Below are positions 18,854-28,268 of a DNA stretch of 64,000 bases, piece after piece; positions within the stretch are counted from its first letter, which is position 1, and the number at the start of each line of letters is the position of its first letter. This DNA is from Gallibacterium salpingitidis (GTDB taxonomy: Bacteria; Pseudomonadota; Gammaproteobacteria; Enterobacterales; Pasteurellaceae), in the NCBI RefSeq assembly GCF_001678495.1, contig NZ_JTJL01000016.1, positions 1 to 64,000 of the forward strand, written 5' to 3'. The position numbers were made by a program, and so were the translations under genes. A model generated the notes under the pieces. That model worked only from the letters and a program-made list of their open reading frames with translations. It was not told the DNA's origin and searched no databases.

Positions 18854-20197
18854 TTAATTGTCCTTTTGTTGCTCTTGTGCAAGACGTACAGCAGTTGGTA
18901 CACGACGTTTACCGATATTTTTCTTATCACGCAAACGCACTTTACGTTTTTTCTTCTCGGCAGCTTCTTTTGCCTCTTCTCGTTTTTGCTTAATTTTCGC
19001 CTTTTGTTTTTTACTTACTTTCTTAACATCGCCATCTTTCGGTGGTTTAGTGCGTGGCGCAAGATCAGCGATAACTCTAGCTTTCAATAATTCACCAGTA
19101 TAGCGACGAATTTTACCTAATAGCGGATAATCGTGCGCCTCAACAAAGGAAATTGCCGTTCCTTTTTTACCGGCACGAGCAGTACGCCCAATACGATGCA
19201 AATAAATATCAGCGTTATAAGGTAGGTCAAAATTTAAAACGTGTGAAATATCATCAATATCAATTCCACGCGCGGCAACATTAGTGGCAACAAGTACTGT
19301 CACTGTACCATCACGCAATTTCTCAATTGCATTATTGCGTTGAGTTTGTGCCATTTCACCTTCAAGATAGGCACTACGAATACTGCGTTTACGTAGAATT
19401 TCCGATAATTCTCTAACTTCTTCACGACGACGGACAAAAATAATACCTTTGCTAACTTGCTCATCGATAATGGTGCGCGCCAATAATTTAATCTTATGTT
19501 CACGACTATCGGCATGGTAATACCATTGCTGAATTTTTTTACGTTCACGACGACTTGGTTCTGCATTTACTTCAACTGGATCATTTAATAAACGTTCGGC
19601 AAAATCAGTTAAAGCCTCACCTTCCAGCGTAGCAGAAAAGAGCATTGTTTGTTTGCGCCAACGAGTTTCAGCAGCAATTTGTTCAGCATCTTGTCCGAAA
19701 CCCATTTGTAACATACGGTCTGCTTCGTCAAAAATTAAAATTTCGACTGCACGACAATCGAAATTTTCCTCTTTAATGTATTGCAATAAGCGACCGGGAG
19801 TGGCGATGACCATATCTTGGTTTTTATTAAAAATTTCACCATGATTTTGATAAGCAACACCGCCTGTAATAGTGGCAATACTTAATGAAGTAAAACAAGC
19901 CAGTTGTTCCGCTTGTTCCGCCACTTGCATCGCTAATTCTCGTGTTGGTGTTAAAATTAATACACGAGGAGCGCCGGGTTTGCGGCGTGGAAAGTCAAGC
20001 AAATGTTGAATGGCTGGTAATAAGAAAGCGATTGTTTTACCAGTACCAGTTGGTGATGAACCTAACACATCATGTGCGTCCATTGCTGCAGGAATTGCTT
20101 CACATTGAATTGCTGTCGGGCGAGAAAGTCCTTTTTTCTCTAATGCTTGTAATAATTCAGGCGCAAGTTCAAATTCATCAAAAGTCGCAATAGTCAT
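18854..20197 (-). CDS. srmB: DEAD-box RNA helicase SrmB
   Basis: ATP-dependent RNA helicase that assists assembly of the 50S ribosomal subunit. 447 residues (E. coli 444). Motifs: SPTGTGKT (Walker A), PTRELA, TPGRL, DEAD in FDEADRM, SAT, and HRIGRTAR. A Lys/Arg-rich tail of about 70 residues follows, as in SrmB. Position divergent to yfiC/trmN6, as in E. coli, supports SrmB over other DEAD proteins. Confidence 0.92.
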   Translation of the reverse strand: MTIATFDEFELAPELLQALEKKGLSRPTAIQCEAIPAAMDAHDVLGSSPTGTGKTIAFLLPAIQHLLDFPRRKPGAPRVLILTPTRELAMQVAEQAEQLACFTSLSIATITGGVAYQNHGEIFNKNQDMVIATPGRLLQYIKEENFDCRAVEILIFDEADRMLQMGFGQDAEQIAAETRWRKQTMLFSATLEGEALTDFAERLLNDPVEVNAEPSRRERKKIQQWYYHADSREHKIKLLARTIIDEQVSKGIIFVRRREEVRELSEILRKRSIRSAYLEGEMAQTQRNNAIEKLRDGTVTVLVATNVAARGIDIDDISHVLNFDLPYNADIYLHRIGRTARAGKKGTAISFVEAHDYPLLGKIRRYTGELLKARVIADLAPRTKPPKDGDVKKVSKKQKAKIKQKREEAKEAAEKKKRKVRLRDKKNIGKRRVPTAVRLAQEQQKDN

Positions 20198-20290
20198 AAA
20201 AACTCTCTAAAGTATAAAATCAGCCTCGAATTATAGCGAAATTTTATTAAAATATCCTTATTCAATCCTAGTAGTACGAAATATTCTGCA

Positions 20291-21022
20291 ATGACAACAG
20301 GTTCCGGTTTTCGCTTTAAACAATTCCAAATTTATCATGATCAATGCGCAATGAAAGTAGGCACTGATGGTGTGTTATTGGGCGCTTGGGCTGATGTAAC
20401 AAAAGCTAATGCGATTTTAGATTTAGGCTGTGGTACCGGGTTAATTGCGTTGATGTTGGCGCAACGGACAACAGCAAATTGCCAAATTGTTGGTGTTGAA
20501 ATTGAAGAGAATGCTTATCGGCAAGCATTAGAAAATGTAGCTATGTCGCCATGGCCGCAGCGTGTATCAATAGTGCATCAAAATATTGCAGATTTTTGTC
20601 AAAATAGTTCGCAACAATTTGATTTAATTGTCGCTAATCCACCTTATTTTGCTACCGCCAGCAAATGTCGTGATGATCATCGTGAAACTGCGCGATATCT
20701 TGGTAAATCTTCACATTTAGCTTGGTTAATGGCAGCAAATCATTGTTTGACGACACAAGGTAAAATCCAATTTGTTTTGCCGTTTCAAGCTGGTGAGTTG
20801 TTATTACAACAGGTTAAAACAATGGTAACTGATTTGGTTTGTGATGAGATTTGTGAGGTGACGACCAAGGAAGGTAAAACAGCGCAACGTATGTTATTAA
20901 GCTTTATGAAATCATCAAATAAGGTTGTACCGAAACAAACTAAATTAACCATTTATACTGAACAACATCAGTATCATTCCGATGTCATTCCCATGTTCCA
21001 ACCATTTTATTTGAAGTTATAA
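20291..21022 (+). CDS. trmN6: tRNA1(Val) adenine-37 N6-methyltransferase
   Basis: Adds N6-methyl to A37 of tRNA-Val1. 243 residues. Rossmann-fold methyltransferase with SAM motif LDLGCGTGLIALMLAQR and the amino-methylating motif IV ANPPYF. Start region GFRFKQFQIYHDQCAMKVGTDGVLLGAW is typical of YfiC. Divergent from srmB with a 93-bp gap. Confidence 0.92.
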   Translation: MTTGSGFRFKQFQIYHDQCAMKVGTDGVLLGAWADVTKANAILDLGCGTGLIALMLAQRTTANCQIVGVEIEENAYRQALENVAMSPWPQRVSIVHQNIADFCQNSSQQFDLIVANPPYFATASKCRDDHRETARYLGKSSHLAWLMAANHCLTTQGKIQFVLPFQAGELLLQQVKTMVTDLVCDEICEVTTKEGKTAQRMLLSFMKSSNKVVPKQTKLTIYTEQHQYHSDVIPMFQPFYLKL

Positions 21023-21169
21023 TCCCGAAAATAGCAAACTAAATAGTTACAATTGAAATTTTTTAGTTGTGTATCACATTCTTGATCTCAAGTGGATGAA
21101 GAGAACGTGTGATAGGAGTATGATGAAACTAAGCTTTTTGCGAGCAGGTGAATAAATAGGAGCTATGCG

Positions 21170-21994
21170 ATGAAAAAGAGTTTAGTTTTATTACTTCTTG
21201 TTGTTCTCGGATTAAGTGGTTTTTATCTGTTCCAACAACATCAACAACAAACGGCAAATTTAACCGAGTTAAAACTCTATGGTAATGTCGATATTCGTGA
21301 TGTCAGTTTAGGTTTCAAAGTAGCTGGACGGGTCAATGAATTATTTGTTGATGAAGGCGATCAGGTAAAACAAGGCAATTTACTTGCCAGATTAGATCAA
21401 AAATCTTTTCAAGATGAGCTTGCATTGGCAAAAGCCAAATTAGCAGCGGCAGAAGCGGTATTTATCAAGGCAGAAAAACTTTATCAACGTAGCGTTTCTT
21501 TGATGCAAAAAAATGCGATGTCAGCGGCAGATTATGATGAAGTAGTGGCTGGTCGTGATCAAGCTATTGCGCAAGTGGATCTCGCTAAATCGTTAGTTTC
21601 GTTGGCTGAAACACGTTTAGCTGATACTGAACTTTTTGCACCAAGTGATGGTACGGTATTAACACGTGTACGCGAAAAAGGCAGTATCGTTAGTGCCGGA
21701 TTGCCAATCTATTCTATTGCCTTAACTAAACCTGTCTGGGTTAGAGCCTATGTAGATGAAACAAACTTGGGGCAAATTCATCAAGGTGAAATGGTCACAG
21801 TCCTAACAGATAGTGGTGCAGAGTATCAAGGCAAGATAGGTTTTATCTCACCACAAGCAGAATTTACGCCAAAAAATGTTGAGAGTGAGCAACTCAGAAC
21901 AGAGTTAGTTTATCGGTTTAAAGTTTTAATTGAGCAAGATGATGCAGGATTGCATCAAGGAATGCCAGTAACCTTAGTGATTAAGAAAAAATAG
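21170..21994 (+). CDS. ybhG: HlyD-type periplasmic adaptor (YbhG-like)
   Basis: Membrane-fusion protein of an ABC-2 export system. One N-terminal membrane helix (residues 4-20), then LYGNVDIRDVSLGFKVAGRV and FVDEGDQVKQGNLLARLD (half-lipoyl motif), a short coiled coil (about 85-145), APSDGTVLTRV, and a beta-barrel with PVWVRAYVDETNLGQ and FTPKNVE, all as in E. coli YbhG. At 274 residues it is about 58 shorter than E. coli YbhG (332), with the loss in the coiled-coil hairpin. SD AGGAG. First gene of ybhGFSR. The TetR repressor gene cecR that precedes it in E. coli is absent. Confidence 0.85.
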   Translation: MKKSLVLLLLVVLGLSGFYLFQQHQQQTANLTELKLYGNVDIRDVSLGFKVAGRVNELFVDEGDQVKQGNLLARLDQKSFQDELALAKAKLAAAEAVFIKAEKLYQRSVSLMQKNAMSAADYDEVVAGRDQAIAQVDLAKSLVSLAETRLADTELFAPSDGTVLTRVREKGSIVSAGLPIYSIALTKPVWVRAYVDETNLGQIHQGEMVTVLTDSGAEYQGKIGFISPQAEFTPKNVESEQLRTELVYRFKVLIEQDDAGLHQGMPVTLVIKKK

Positions 21995-22004
21995 CTGAGG
22001 CGTG

Positions 22005-23729
22005 ATGATGACGCAACCAATAGTGGTAATTGATAGCGTAAGTAAACATTTTAAGGGAATGGATACTTTAGCGTTAGATCATATTTCTGCACAAATTTAT
22101 CCAGGGAAAATTACTGGGTTAGTCGGGCCGGATGGCGCAGGGAAAACAACTTTAATTCGTCATTTAATTGGGTTAATGCAGCCAGACAGCGGCACTATTA
22201 CCGTAGATCACTTTGATATCGTTAACCAAGCAGAAGCAATTCACGAAATTAGCGGCTATATGCCACAAAAGTTTGGGTTATATGAAGATCTTACAGTGAT
22301 TGAAAATCTCTCCCTTTATGCGGACTTGCGTGGTATCGCAGGTAAAAATCGACAAGAAAAATTTGGAAAATTACTCTCATTTACTGATTTAGCACCATTT
22401 CAACAGCGCTTAGCCGGCAAGTTATCAGGCGGTATGAAACAAAAATTAGGTTTGGCGTGTGCGTTAGTTGGTGATCCAAAATTATTGTTATTAGATGAAC
22501 CGAGTGTAGGGGTAGATCCTATTTCGCGGCGCGAGTTGTGGAAATTGGTGCAAGAGTTAGTGAAAGAGGGAATGGCGGTACTTTGGTCAACAGCTTATCT
22601 TGATGAAGCGGAAAAATGCGACAGCGTGATCTTATTAAATGAGGGAAAAAAATTATATGACGGTGATCCACAAGGATTATTAGCAAGAGTGGAAAATCGT
22701 GTTTATCAAGTGAGTGGTGTCGAAGCAACACAGCGTAGAAGCGCATTAATTCATCTATTACAACAACCGCAAGTGATGGATGGCATTATTCAAGGTAGCA
22801 ATATTCGTTTAGTGCTACATAATCCACAAGAAAAACCAGTGTTAGCACAAGGTCAGTGGTTAGCAGTGAACCCTTGTTTCGAAGATGCGTTTATTGATTG
22901 CCTTGGTGGCGGACCGGGTGGTAATTCAGCGTTAGCCGCACAAATTGAACATAAAGCGGATGATGGTTTACCCGTTATTGATGCGAAACAATTAACTAAA
23001 CGTTTTGGTACTTTTGTCGCGGTTAAAGATAATACCTTTTCGATTAAACGTGGTGAGATTTTTGGTTTGTTAGGGCCAAATGGCGCAGGTAAATCGACCA
23101 CATTTAAGATGATGTGCGGTTTATTGCAGCCTACTTCAGGAGAGTGTTTTGTTACAGGTTTAGATTTACGGCACGCAACTTCTTTAGCTCGCAGTAAAAT
23201 CGGCTATATGGCGCAAAAATTCTCGTTGTATAGCAATTTAGATGTGCTGCAAAATTTGCGTTTTTTTGCTGGATTATATGGGGTAACAGGTAAAGTTCAG
23301 CGTGAACGCATTGCGATGATGATCGATATTTTTGATTTTCAACCCTACCTCAGAATGAATGCCGGTGATTTACCGTTAGGTTTTAAACAGCGGCTTTCGT
23401 TAGCTTGTGCAGTAATTCATCAGCCCGATATTCTCTTTTTAGATGAACCTACTTCAGGTGTTGATCCAATAACCCGCCGAGAATTTTGGTTGCATATTAA
23501 TGCGATGGTAGGAAAAGGCGTTACTGTCATGGTAACAACGCACTTTATGGATGAAGCGGAATATTGCGATCGTATTGGCTTGATTTATCGTGGAGAAAAT
23601 ATTGCTACTGGTACTCCAGATGAGTTAAAGCAACAAGCAAAACAGTTAGCGCAATTAGACTCACCGACGTTAGAAGATGCTTTTATTGCATTAGTTCAAG
23701 CGCATGATCAACAACGTAAGGAGGCATAA
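22005..23729 (+). CDS. ybhF: ABC transporter ATPase with two nucleotide-binding domains (YbhF-like)
   Basis: About 574 residues; tandem ABC modules fused in one chain. First: Walker A GPDGAGKTT, signature LSGGMKQKLGLA, Walker B LLLLDEPSVGVDP. Second: GPNGAGKST, degenerate signature LPLGFKQRLSLA, Walker B ILFLDEPTSGVDP and switch His in MVTTHFMDEAEYCDR. Matches E. coli YbhF (578), which powers drug/cation export. A GTG at 22002 and ATGs at 22005 and 22008 compete; GAGG at 21997-22000 fits 22008 best. The stop overlaps the ybhS ATG by one base. Confidence 0.9.
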   Translation: MMTQPIVVIDSVSKHFKGMDTLALDHISAQIYPGKITGLVGPDGAGKTTLIRHLIGLMQPDSGTITVDHFDIVNQAEAIHEISGYMPQKFGLYEDLTVIENLSLYADLRGIAGKNRQEKFGKLLSFTDLAPFQQRLAGKLSGGMKQKLGLACALVGDPKLLLLDEPSVGVDPISRRELWKLVQELVKEGMAVLWSTAYLDEAEKCDSVILLNEGKKLYDGDPQGLLARVENRVYQVSGVEATQRRSALIHLLQQPQVMDGIIQGSNIRLVLHNPQEKPVLAQGQWLAVNPCFEDAFIDCLGGGPGGNSALAAQIEHKADDGLPVIDAKQLTKRFGTFVAVKDNTFSIKRGEIFGLLGPNGAGKSTTFKMMCGLLQPTSGECFVTGLDLRHATSLARSKIGYMAQKFSLYSNLDVLQNLRFFAGLYGVTGKVQRERIAMMIDIFDFQPYLRMNAGDLPLGFKQRLSLACAVIHQPDILFLDEPTSGVDPITRREFWLHINAMVGKGVTVMVTTHFMDEAEYCDRIGLIYRGENIATGTPDELKQQAKQLAQLDSPTLEDAFIALVQAHDQQRKEA

Positions 23730-24829
23730 TGACAAGATTATTCGCCTTAGTGCGCAAAGAGATGTTACAGATCATTCGTGACCCATCGTCTATTTTGATT
23801 GCGTTTGTTTTGCCATTTATTTTGTTGTTTATCTTTGGTTATGGTATCAATCTTGATAGCAACAAAATGAATATCGGCTTGGTTTCTCATTCATCAACAC
23901 CGTTGGCGAATAGCTTAACGGAAGCCTTTACCCATTCCAAATTTCTAGAGGTGAAAACGGCTAATGATCGCCGAGAGCTTTATGGTGATCTGACTACGGG
24001 AAAAATCAAAGGGATTGTCGTAATTCCAGAACCTTTTACGTTAGATCTATTAAGACAACAAACTGCCAAAATTCAAGTATTAACTGATGGTTCACAACCA
24101 AATACAGCAATGTTTGTGAATGGTTATACTAGTGGTGTTGTGCAGACCTGGTTAATGCAGCAATCTGCTATGGAAACTCAAGGGATTCAACTTAAAGAAC
24201 GTTATCTCTTTAATCCTGAATTAAAAAGTCGGCACTTCCTTTTACCTGGTTCAATGGCAATTACCATGACTTTGATTGGAACATTGCTTACCGCGTTAGT
24301 GATTGCTCGTGAGTGGGAACGCGGCACTATGGAAGCTATGATGGCAACACCAGTCACTATTACGCAAATTTTGCTTGGTAAGTTGATTCCTTATTATATT
24401 TTAGGAATTGGTTCAATGCTGATCTGTTTCCTTGTTACTACTCTCTATTATCAAGTGCCATTTCATGGTTCATTTTTGACACTCTTTTTAGCAACGTCGG
24501 TTTTTCTGATTTGTGCGCTCGGGCAAGGTTTATTGATCTCTTCATTAGCAAAAGATCAGTTTGTTGCTTCGCAAATTGCGATTATGTTTGCCTTTTTACC
24601 CGCTTTTATGTTGTCTGGCTTTGTGTTTGAAATCAGTTCAATGCCATTACCGGTACAGTGGCTGACCTATCTATTTAGCGTTCGTTATTATGTAACCAGT
24701 CTGCAAACGCTCTTTTTAGCCGGTAATGTGTGGAGCTTATTGGCACAAGGCATTGCGATTATGTTAATCATCGGTATTTTGACCTTTTTATTCACTAAAC
24801 GTAAAACACAAAAAAGGATTGATCTATGA
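23729..24829 (+). CDS. ybhS: ABC-2 permease (YbhS-like)
   Basis: Inner-membrane half-permease of 366 residues (E. coli YbhS 377). One N-terminal helix (LIAFVLPFILLFIFGYG) is followed by a periplasmic domain of about 130 residues and five C-terminal helices. The ABC-2 signature is seen in REWERGTMEAMMATPVTITQILLGK. Pairs with YbhR. Overlaps ybhF by 1 bp and ybhR by 4 bp, so translation is coupled. Confidence 0.88.
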   Translation: MTRLFALVRKEMLQIIRDPSSILIAFVLPFILLFIFGYGINLDSNKMNIGLVSHSSTPLANSLTEAFTHSKFLEVKTANDRRELYGDLTTGKIKGIVVIPEPFTLDLLRQQTAKIQVLTDGSQPNTAMFVNGYTSGVVQTWLMQQSAMETQGIQLKERYLFNPELKSRHFLLPGSMAITMTLIGTLLTALVIAREWERGTMEAMMATPVTITQILLGKLIPYYILGIGSMLICFLVTTLYYQVPFHGSFLTLFLATSVFLICALGQGLLISSLAKDQFVASQIAIMFAFLPAFMLSGFVFEISSMPLPVQWLTYLFSVRYYVTSLQTLFLAGNVWSLLAQGIAIMLIIGILTFLFTKRKTQKRIDL

Positions 24830-25938
24830 TGAATGGACGTATTTGGGCGTTAATTATCAAAGAGTTATTGGCGTTGTTTCGTGATCCACGCAGTCGTTTA
24901 GTATTAATTGGCCCACCTGTTATTCAGCTGTTTTTGTTTTCTTATTCTGCTACGTTAGAGGTGAAAAATATTTCAGTTGCTATTTATAACCAAGACAATG
25001 GTGTGTATAGCGCTGAGGTCATGCAACGCATTACCGCTTCACCAACTTTTACTGAGTTTACTTTTGTACAAAATGAACAGGAATTAAAACAGCAATTAGC
25101 CACTAAAAAGGTTTTAGTGGCATTGCAATTTCCCGCCAACTTTAGCCAACAATTATTAGCAGGACAAGCAGGTGATATTCAGGTTTTATTAGATGGTCGA
25201 AACTCGAATTCGGCACAAATTATTCATAGTTATTTGGCACAAATCATTTTGCAATATAACCAAGAATTAGCAGCACAACAGGGTAAACAGGCTTTACCGT
25301 TGGTGATTTTAAATCGCAACTGGTTTAACGAAAATTTAGATCATTTATGGTACACCGTACCAGCATTGGTTGGCATTTTAGCTGGCTTAGTGGCATTAAT
25401 GGTAACGGCGCTATCGGTAGCTCGTGAGCGAGAATTGGGTACGTTCGATCAAATTTTAGTTTCGCCGTTAACACCAGGTGAGATCTTATTAGGTAAAACC
25501 ATTCCGGCTGTCTTAGTTGGGCTTGCGGAGGGATTAATTATTTTTGTGATTGTAGTAACCATTTTCCAAGTGCCATTTGTTGGTTCGTTTTGGCTATTAT
25601 TTGGCTCAATTTTTGTTTTTATTTTAGCGATGGTCGGTGTTGGTTTATTTATTTCCGCGATTTCAAAAACTCAACAACAAGCGATTTTAGGGACATTTCT
25701 CTTTTTAGTGCCAGCCATATCACTTTCAGGTTATGCCTCACCGATTGAAAATATGCCGGATTGGTTACAATGGGTGGTGGAAATCAATCCGTTTAAACAC
25801 TTCTTAATTATTGTGAATGGTTTATTCCTTAAAGATATGTCTGCACAACAAGTGTGGATTAATCTTTTTCCTATGTTGATTATCGCCGCTGTCGCTTTAG
25901 TCGTTGCCAGTTGGTTATTTAGCCGACGTTTGGAATAA
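24826..25938 (+). CDS. ybhR: ABC-2 permease (YbhR-like)
   Basis: Second permease half, 370 residues (E. coli YbhR 368), same layout: N-terminal helix, periplasmic domain, five C-terminal helices, with the signature RERELGTFDQILVSPLTPGEILLGK. AAGGA lies upstream; ATGs at 24826 and 24829 are both possible. Last gene of the exporter operon. The hairpin beyond it has its U tract on the opposite strand. Confidence 0.88.
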   Translation: MMNGRIWALIIKELLALFRDPRSRLVLIGPPVIQLFLFSYSATLEVKNISVAIYNQDNGVYSAEVMQRITASPTFTEFTFVQNEQELKQQLATKKVLVALQFPANFSQQLLAGQAGDIQVLLDGRNSNSAQIIHSYLAQIILQYNQELAAQQGKQALPLVILNRNWFNENLDHLWYTVPALVGILAGLVALMVTALSVARERELGTFDQILVSPLTPGEILLGKTIPAVLVGLAEGLIIFVIVVTIFQVPFVGSFWLLFGSIFVFILAMVGVGLFISAISKTQQQAILGTFLFLVPAISLSGYASPIENMPDWLQWVVEINPFKHFLIIVNGLFLKDMSAQQVWINLFPMLIIAAVALVVASWLFSRRLE

Positions 25939-25947
25939 AAAAGTGAT

Positions 25948-25981
25948 AAAAAAACCTTGCAGCACAGGAGAAGCTGCAAGG
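25948..25981 (-). terminator. Terminator of the ligUJKI-dctA operon
   Basis: Perfect 9-bp stem CCTTGCAGC / GCTGCAAGG (25955-25963 with 25973-25981), then seven T in the minus direction (A7 at 25948-25954), 25 bp beyond the stop of the carrier gene. Confidence 0.88.
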
Positions 25982-26006
25982 TAACTGAGGTCTTTATAGT
26001 TAATTA

Positions 26007-27266
26007 TTAGAGTTCTTCTGATAAGGTTTTCTTCATCAATTCCCGATCAAAGGATTTATTCCATACGGAAACAACAATTGCGGCGATACCGTTACCAATC
26101 AAATTAACAATTGCTAACCCTGTACCAACGAAACGGTGAATACCAAGAATAAGTACCATACCTGCAACAGGAACGATTGGTAAGACAATCAAAGTACTGG
26201 TTAACATTACAAATGCAGCACCTGTAACACCAGCAGCACCTTTAGAAGTTAACATTGCGACAATTAATAGAATAATTTGGTTGGTAAGACTTAATTCAGT
26301 ATTAGTGGCTTGTGCAATAAAGATAATCGCCATTGTCATATAAAGGTTAGTACCGTTAAGGTTAAAGGAGTAACCAGATGGAACAACCAACGCAATAACA
26401 GATTTAGGGCAGCCTAAACGCTCTAATTTTTCCATAATATGCGGTAATACTACAGATGATGAACCTGTACCTAAGATGATCAACAATTCTTCCTTAATAA
26501 ATTTTAAGTAAGAGAAAAGACTGATACCGCAAACTCTGGCAATGATGCCGTAAACAACAATGACGAAGAATATTAATAGGGCATAAAAACCGAGAATAAA
26601 TTTTGCTAAAGGAATTAAAGATTGTAAGCCATAAGCACCAATTGTATAGGTAATCGCCCCGAAAGCACCGATAGAAGATAGCTTAGAAATTAAGTGTACG
26701 TTATGGAAGAAGACTTTAGATACACTTTCAACAAAGTTATAAACCGGTTTACCTTTTTCGCCAATAACAGAAAGAGAACAACCGAATAGAATAGAAACTA
26801 ATAAGATAGCAAGAACATTACCGGAGGAAAAAGCGCCAACAAAAGTAGATGGAATAATGTTCATCGCAAAATCAGTTAAATTAACGTTTTTAGCTCCATC
26901 AGTATATTTGGTTAAACTAGCTGTATTGAGTGTTGCGGGATCAACATTAAATCCAACACCTGGTTGAATTAAATGCCCCCAAATTAAACCAAAAGTTAAT
27001 GCGATAAAGGACATAACAAAGAAGTAAATTAATGCTTTACCACCTACTTGCCCTAATTCACGCATATCTTTCATACCTGCGATACCAACCACAATAGTAC
27101 AAAAGATAATTGGCCCAATAATCATAGCGATCAATTTAATAAAAGCATCGCCCAATGGTTTTAATTTTACTGCAACATCCGGTGCAAAATAGCCTAAAGC
27201 AATCCCTGCTAATATCCCAACCAATACTTGAAAATATAATTCTTTATAAAAGGGTTTGTTTTTCAT
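26007..27266 (-). CDS. Dicarboxylate/cation symporter, DctA/GltP family
   Basis: Inner-membrane carrier of the DAACS family, 419 residues. The ATG at 27266 follows AAGAGAAG; a TTG at 27290 has no SD. Family motifs: SSSVVLPHIMEKLERLGCPKS (Ser-rich re-entrant loop, here GTGSSSVVLPH), YSFNLNGTNLYMTMA (NxxGT-type substrate motif) and GAAGVTGAAFV. Eight or more hydrophobic segments. DctA-type members move C4-dicarboxylates with H+ or Na+. As the last gene of an operon for pyrone-dicarboxylate and oxalomesaconate breakdown, it is inferred to import that substrate or a related di/tricarboxylate. Confidence 0.85.
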   Translation of the reverse strand: MKNKPFYKELYFQVLVGILAGIALGYFAPDVAVKLKPLGDAFIKLIAMIIGPIIFCTIVVGIAGMKDMRELGQVGGKALIYFFVMSFIALTFGLIWGHLIQPGVGFNVDPATLNTASLTKYTDGAKNVNLTDFAMNIIPSTFVGAFSSGNVLAILLVSILFGCSLSVIGEKGKPVYNFVESVSKVFFHNVHLISKLSSIGAFGAITYTIGAYGLQSLIPLAKFILGFYALLIFFVIVVYGIIARVCGISLFSYLKFIKEELLIILGTGSSSVVLPHIMEKLERLGCPKSVIALVVPSGYSFNLNGTNLYMTMAIIFIAQATNTELSLTNQIILLIVAMLTSKGAAGVTGAAFVMLTSTLIVLPIVPVAGMVLILGIHRFVGTGLAIVNLIGNGIAAIVVSVWNKSFDRELMKKTLSEEL

Positions 27267-27342
27267 TTTTGTCTTCTCTTGTTTGTGCAAATAAGGAGAT
27301 CAATCAAGTACCAACAGAGATACGTTGGTACTTATCTATCGA

Positions 27343-28257
27343 TCACTGTTCTTCAGGCCAATATAGACGCATCGGATTATCAACTAAGAGCCGTTGACGT
27401 TCTTCTTCAGATGGTGCAATTTGAGCGACATAATCAACTAATAAGCCATCATCTGGCATATGGTCTTTTAAATTAGGATGAGGCCAATCGGTACCAAACA
27501 GTACGCGGTCAGGAAATTCTTGTACGAGGCGTCGAGCAAATGGGACGACATCGACATAGGCATGTTGTTCGCCATTTAATGCCTTAGGGCCGGTTTTACT
27601 TAAACGTTCAGGACAAGATACTTTGCTCCAGAAATTTTTATGCTCACGCATTAATTTTATGAAGAGTTCAAATTCTTCCCCATCAACTGGTTTAGTTACA
27701 TCGGGTCTTCCCATATGATCTACAACGACAGTGGTCGGTAAACTGGTAAAAAAATCCCAATATTCTTTTAAATCATCAGCTTCAAAATAGATCACAATAT
27801 GCCAACCAAGTGGTGCGATTTTTTGCGCAATTTCCATCAAAGTATCTTTCGGTGGTGCGTCCACTAAACGTTTCACAAAATTAAAACGTACCCCTCGAAC
27901 ACCAGCTTGATGCAGTGCTTGTAGTTCATCATTAGTGACATCACGCCGTACAGTAGCGACACCTCTTGCTTTACCATTTGCACTTTCAAGCGCATCAACT
28001 AAGGCGCGATTATCCGCACCATGGCAAGTTGCTTGAACAATAACGTTACGTTCAAAACCAAGCAGATCGCGCAACGCAAACAGCTTTTCTTTTGGTGCAT
28101 CACAGGGTGTATATTTTCGTTCTGGTGCATAAGGAAAAATATCGCCAGGACCAAATACATGGCAATGTGCATCTACAGCGCCTTTCGGGAGTTGTAATTT
28201 AGGTTTAGAAGGAGTTGGATAAAATGGTAACCAACCTGGTGTAACTTCAAATTTCAT
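27343..28257 (-). CDS. ligI: 2-Pyrone-4,6-dicarboxylate hydrolase (LigI-like)
   Basis: Amidohydrolase-superfamily enzyme expected to open the lactone of 2-pyrone-4,6-dicarboxylate to 4-oxalomesaconate. 304 residues (Sphingobium LigI about 293). Seen: GAVDAHCHVFGP near residue 27, the barrel strand VDHMGRPD, and VLFGTDWPHPNL with the catalytic Asp near residue 252. The HxH and terminal Asp are those of cog3618 lactonases, which work without tightly bound metal. Activity on other lactones is possible, but its place next to ligK, ligJ and a PrpF-type tautomerase favours LigI. Confidence 0.85.
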   Translation of the reverse strand: MKFEVTPGWLPFYPTPSKPKLQLPKGAVDAHCHVFGPGDIFPYAPERKYTPCDAPKEKLFALRDLLGFERNVIVQATCHGADNRALVDALESANGKARGVATVRRDVTNDELQALHQAGVRGVRFNFVKRLVDAPPKDTLMEIAQKIAPLGWHIVIYFEADDLKEYWDFFTSLPTTVVVDHMGRPDVTKPVDGEEFELFIKLMREHKNFWSKVSCPERLSKTGPKALNGEQHAYVDVVPFARRLVQEFPDRVLFGTDWPHPNLKDHMPDDGLLVDYVAQIAPSEEERQRLLVDNPMRLYWPEEQ

Positions 28258-28268
28258 TATTTTGCTCC

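Noticed and set aside
18858-19103. Plus-strand frames of 81 and 74 codons, Phe/Ser-rich
   Set aside because: Mirror of the Lys/Arg/Glu-rich C-terminal tail of SrmB; composition bias alone keeps them open.
21072-21114. TATCACA/TGTGATA inverted repeat before ybhG as a CecR (TetR) operator
   Set aside because: Only 7 bp arms with a 29-base centre, no TetR gene nearby, and no match to a known operator that I can defend.
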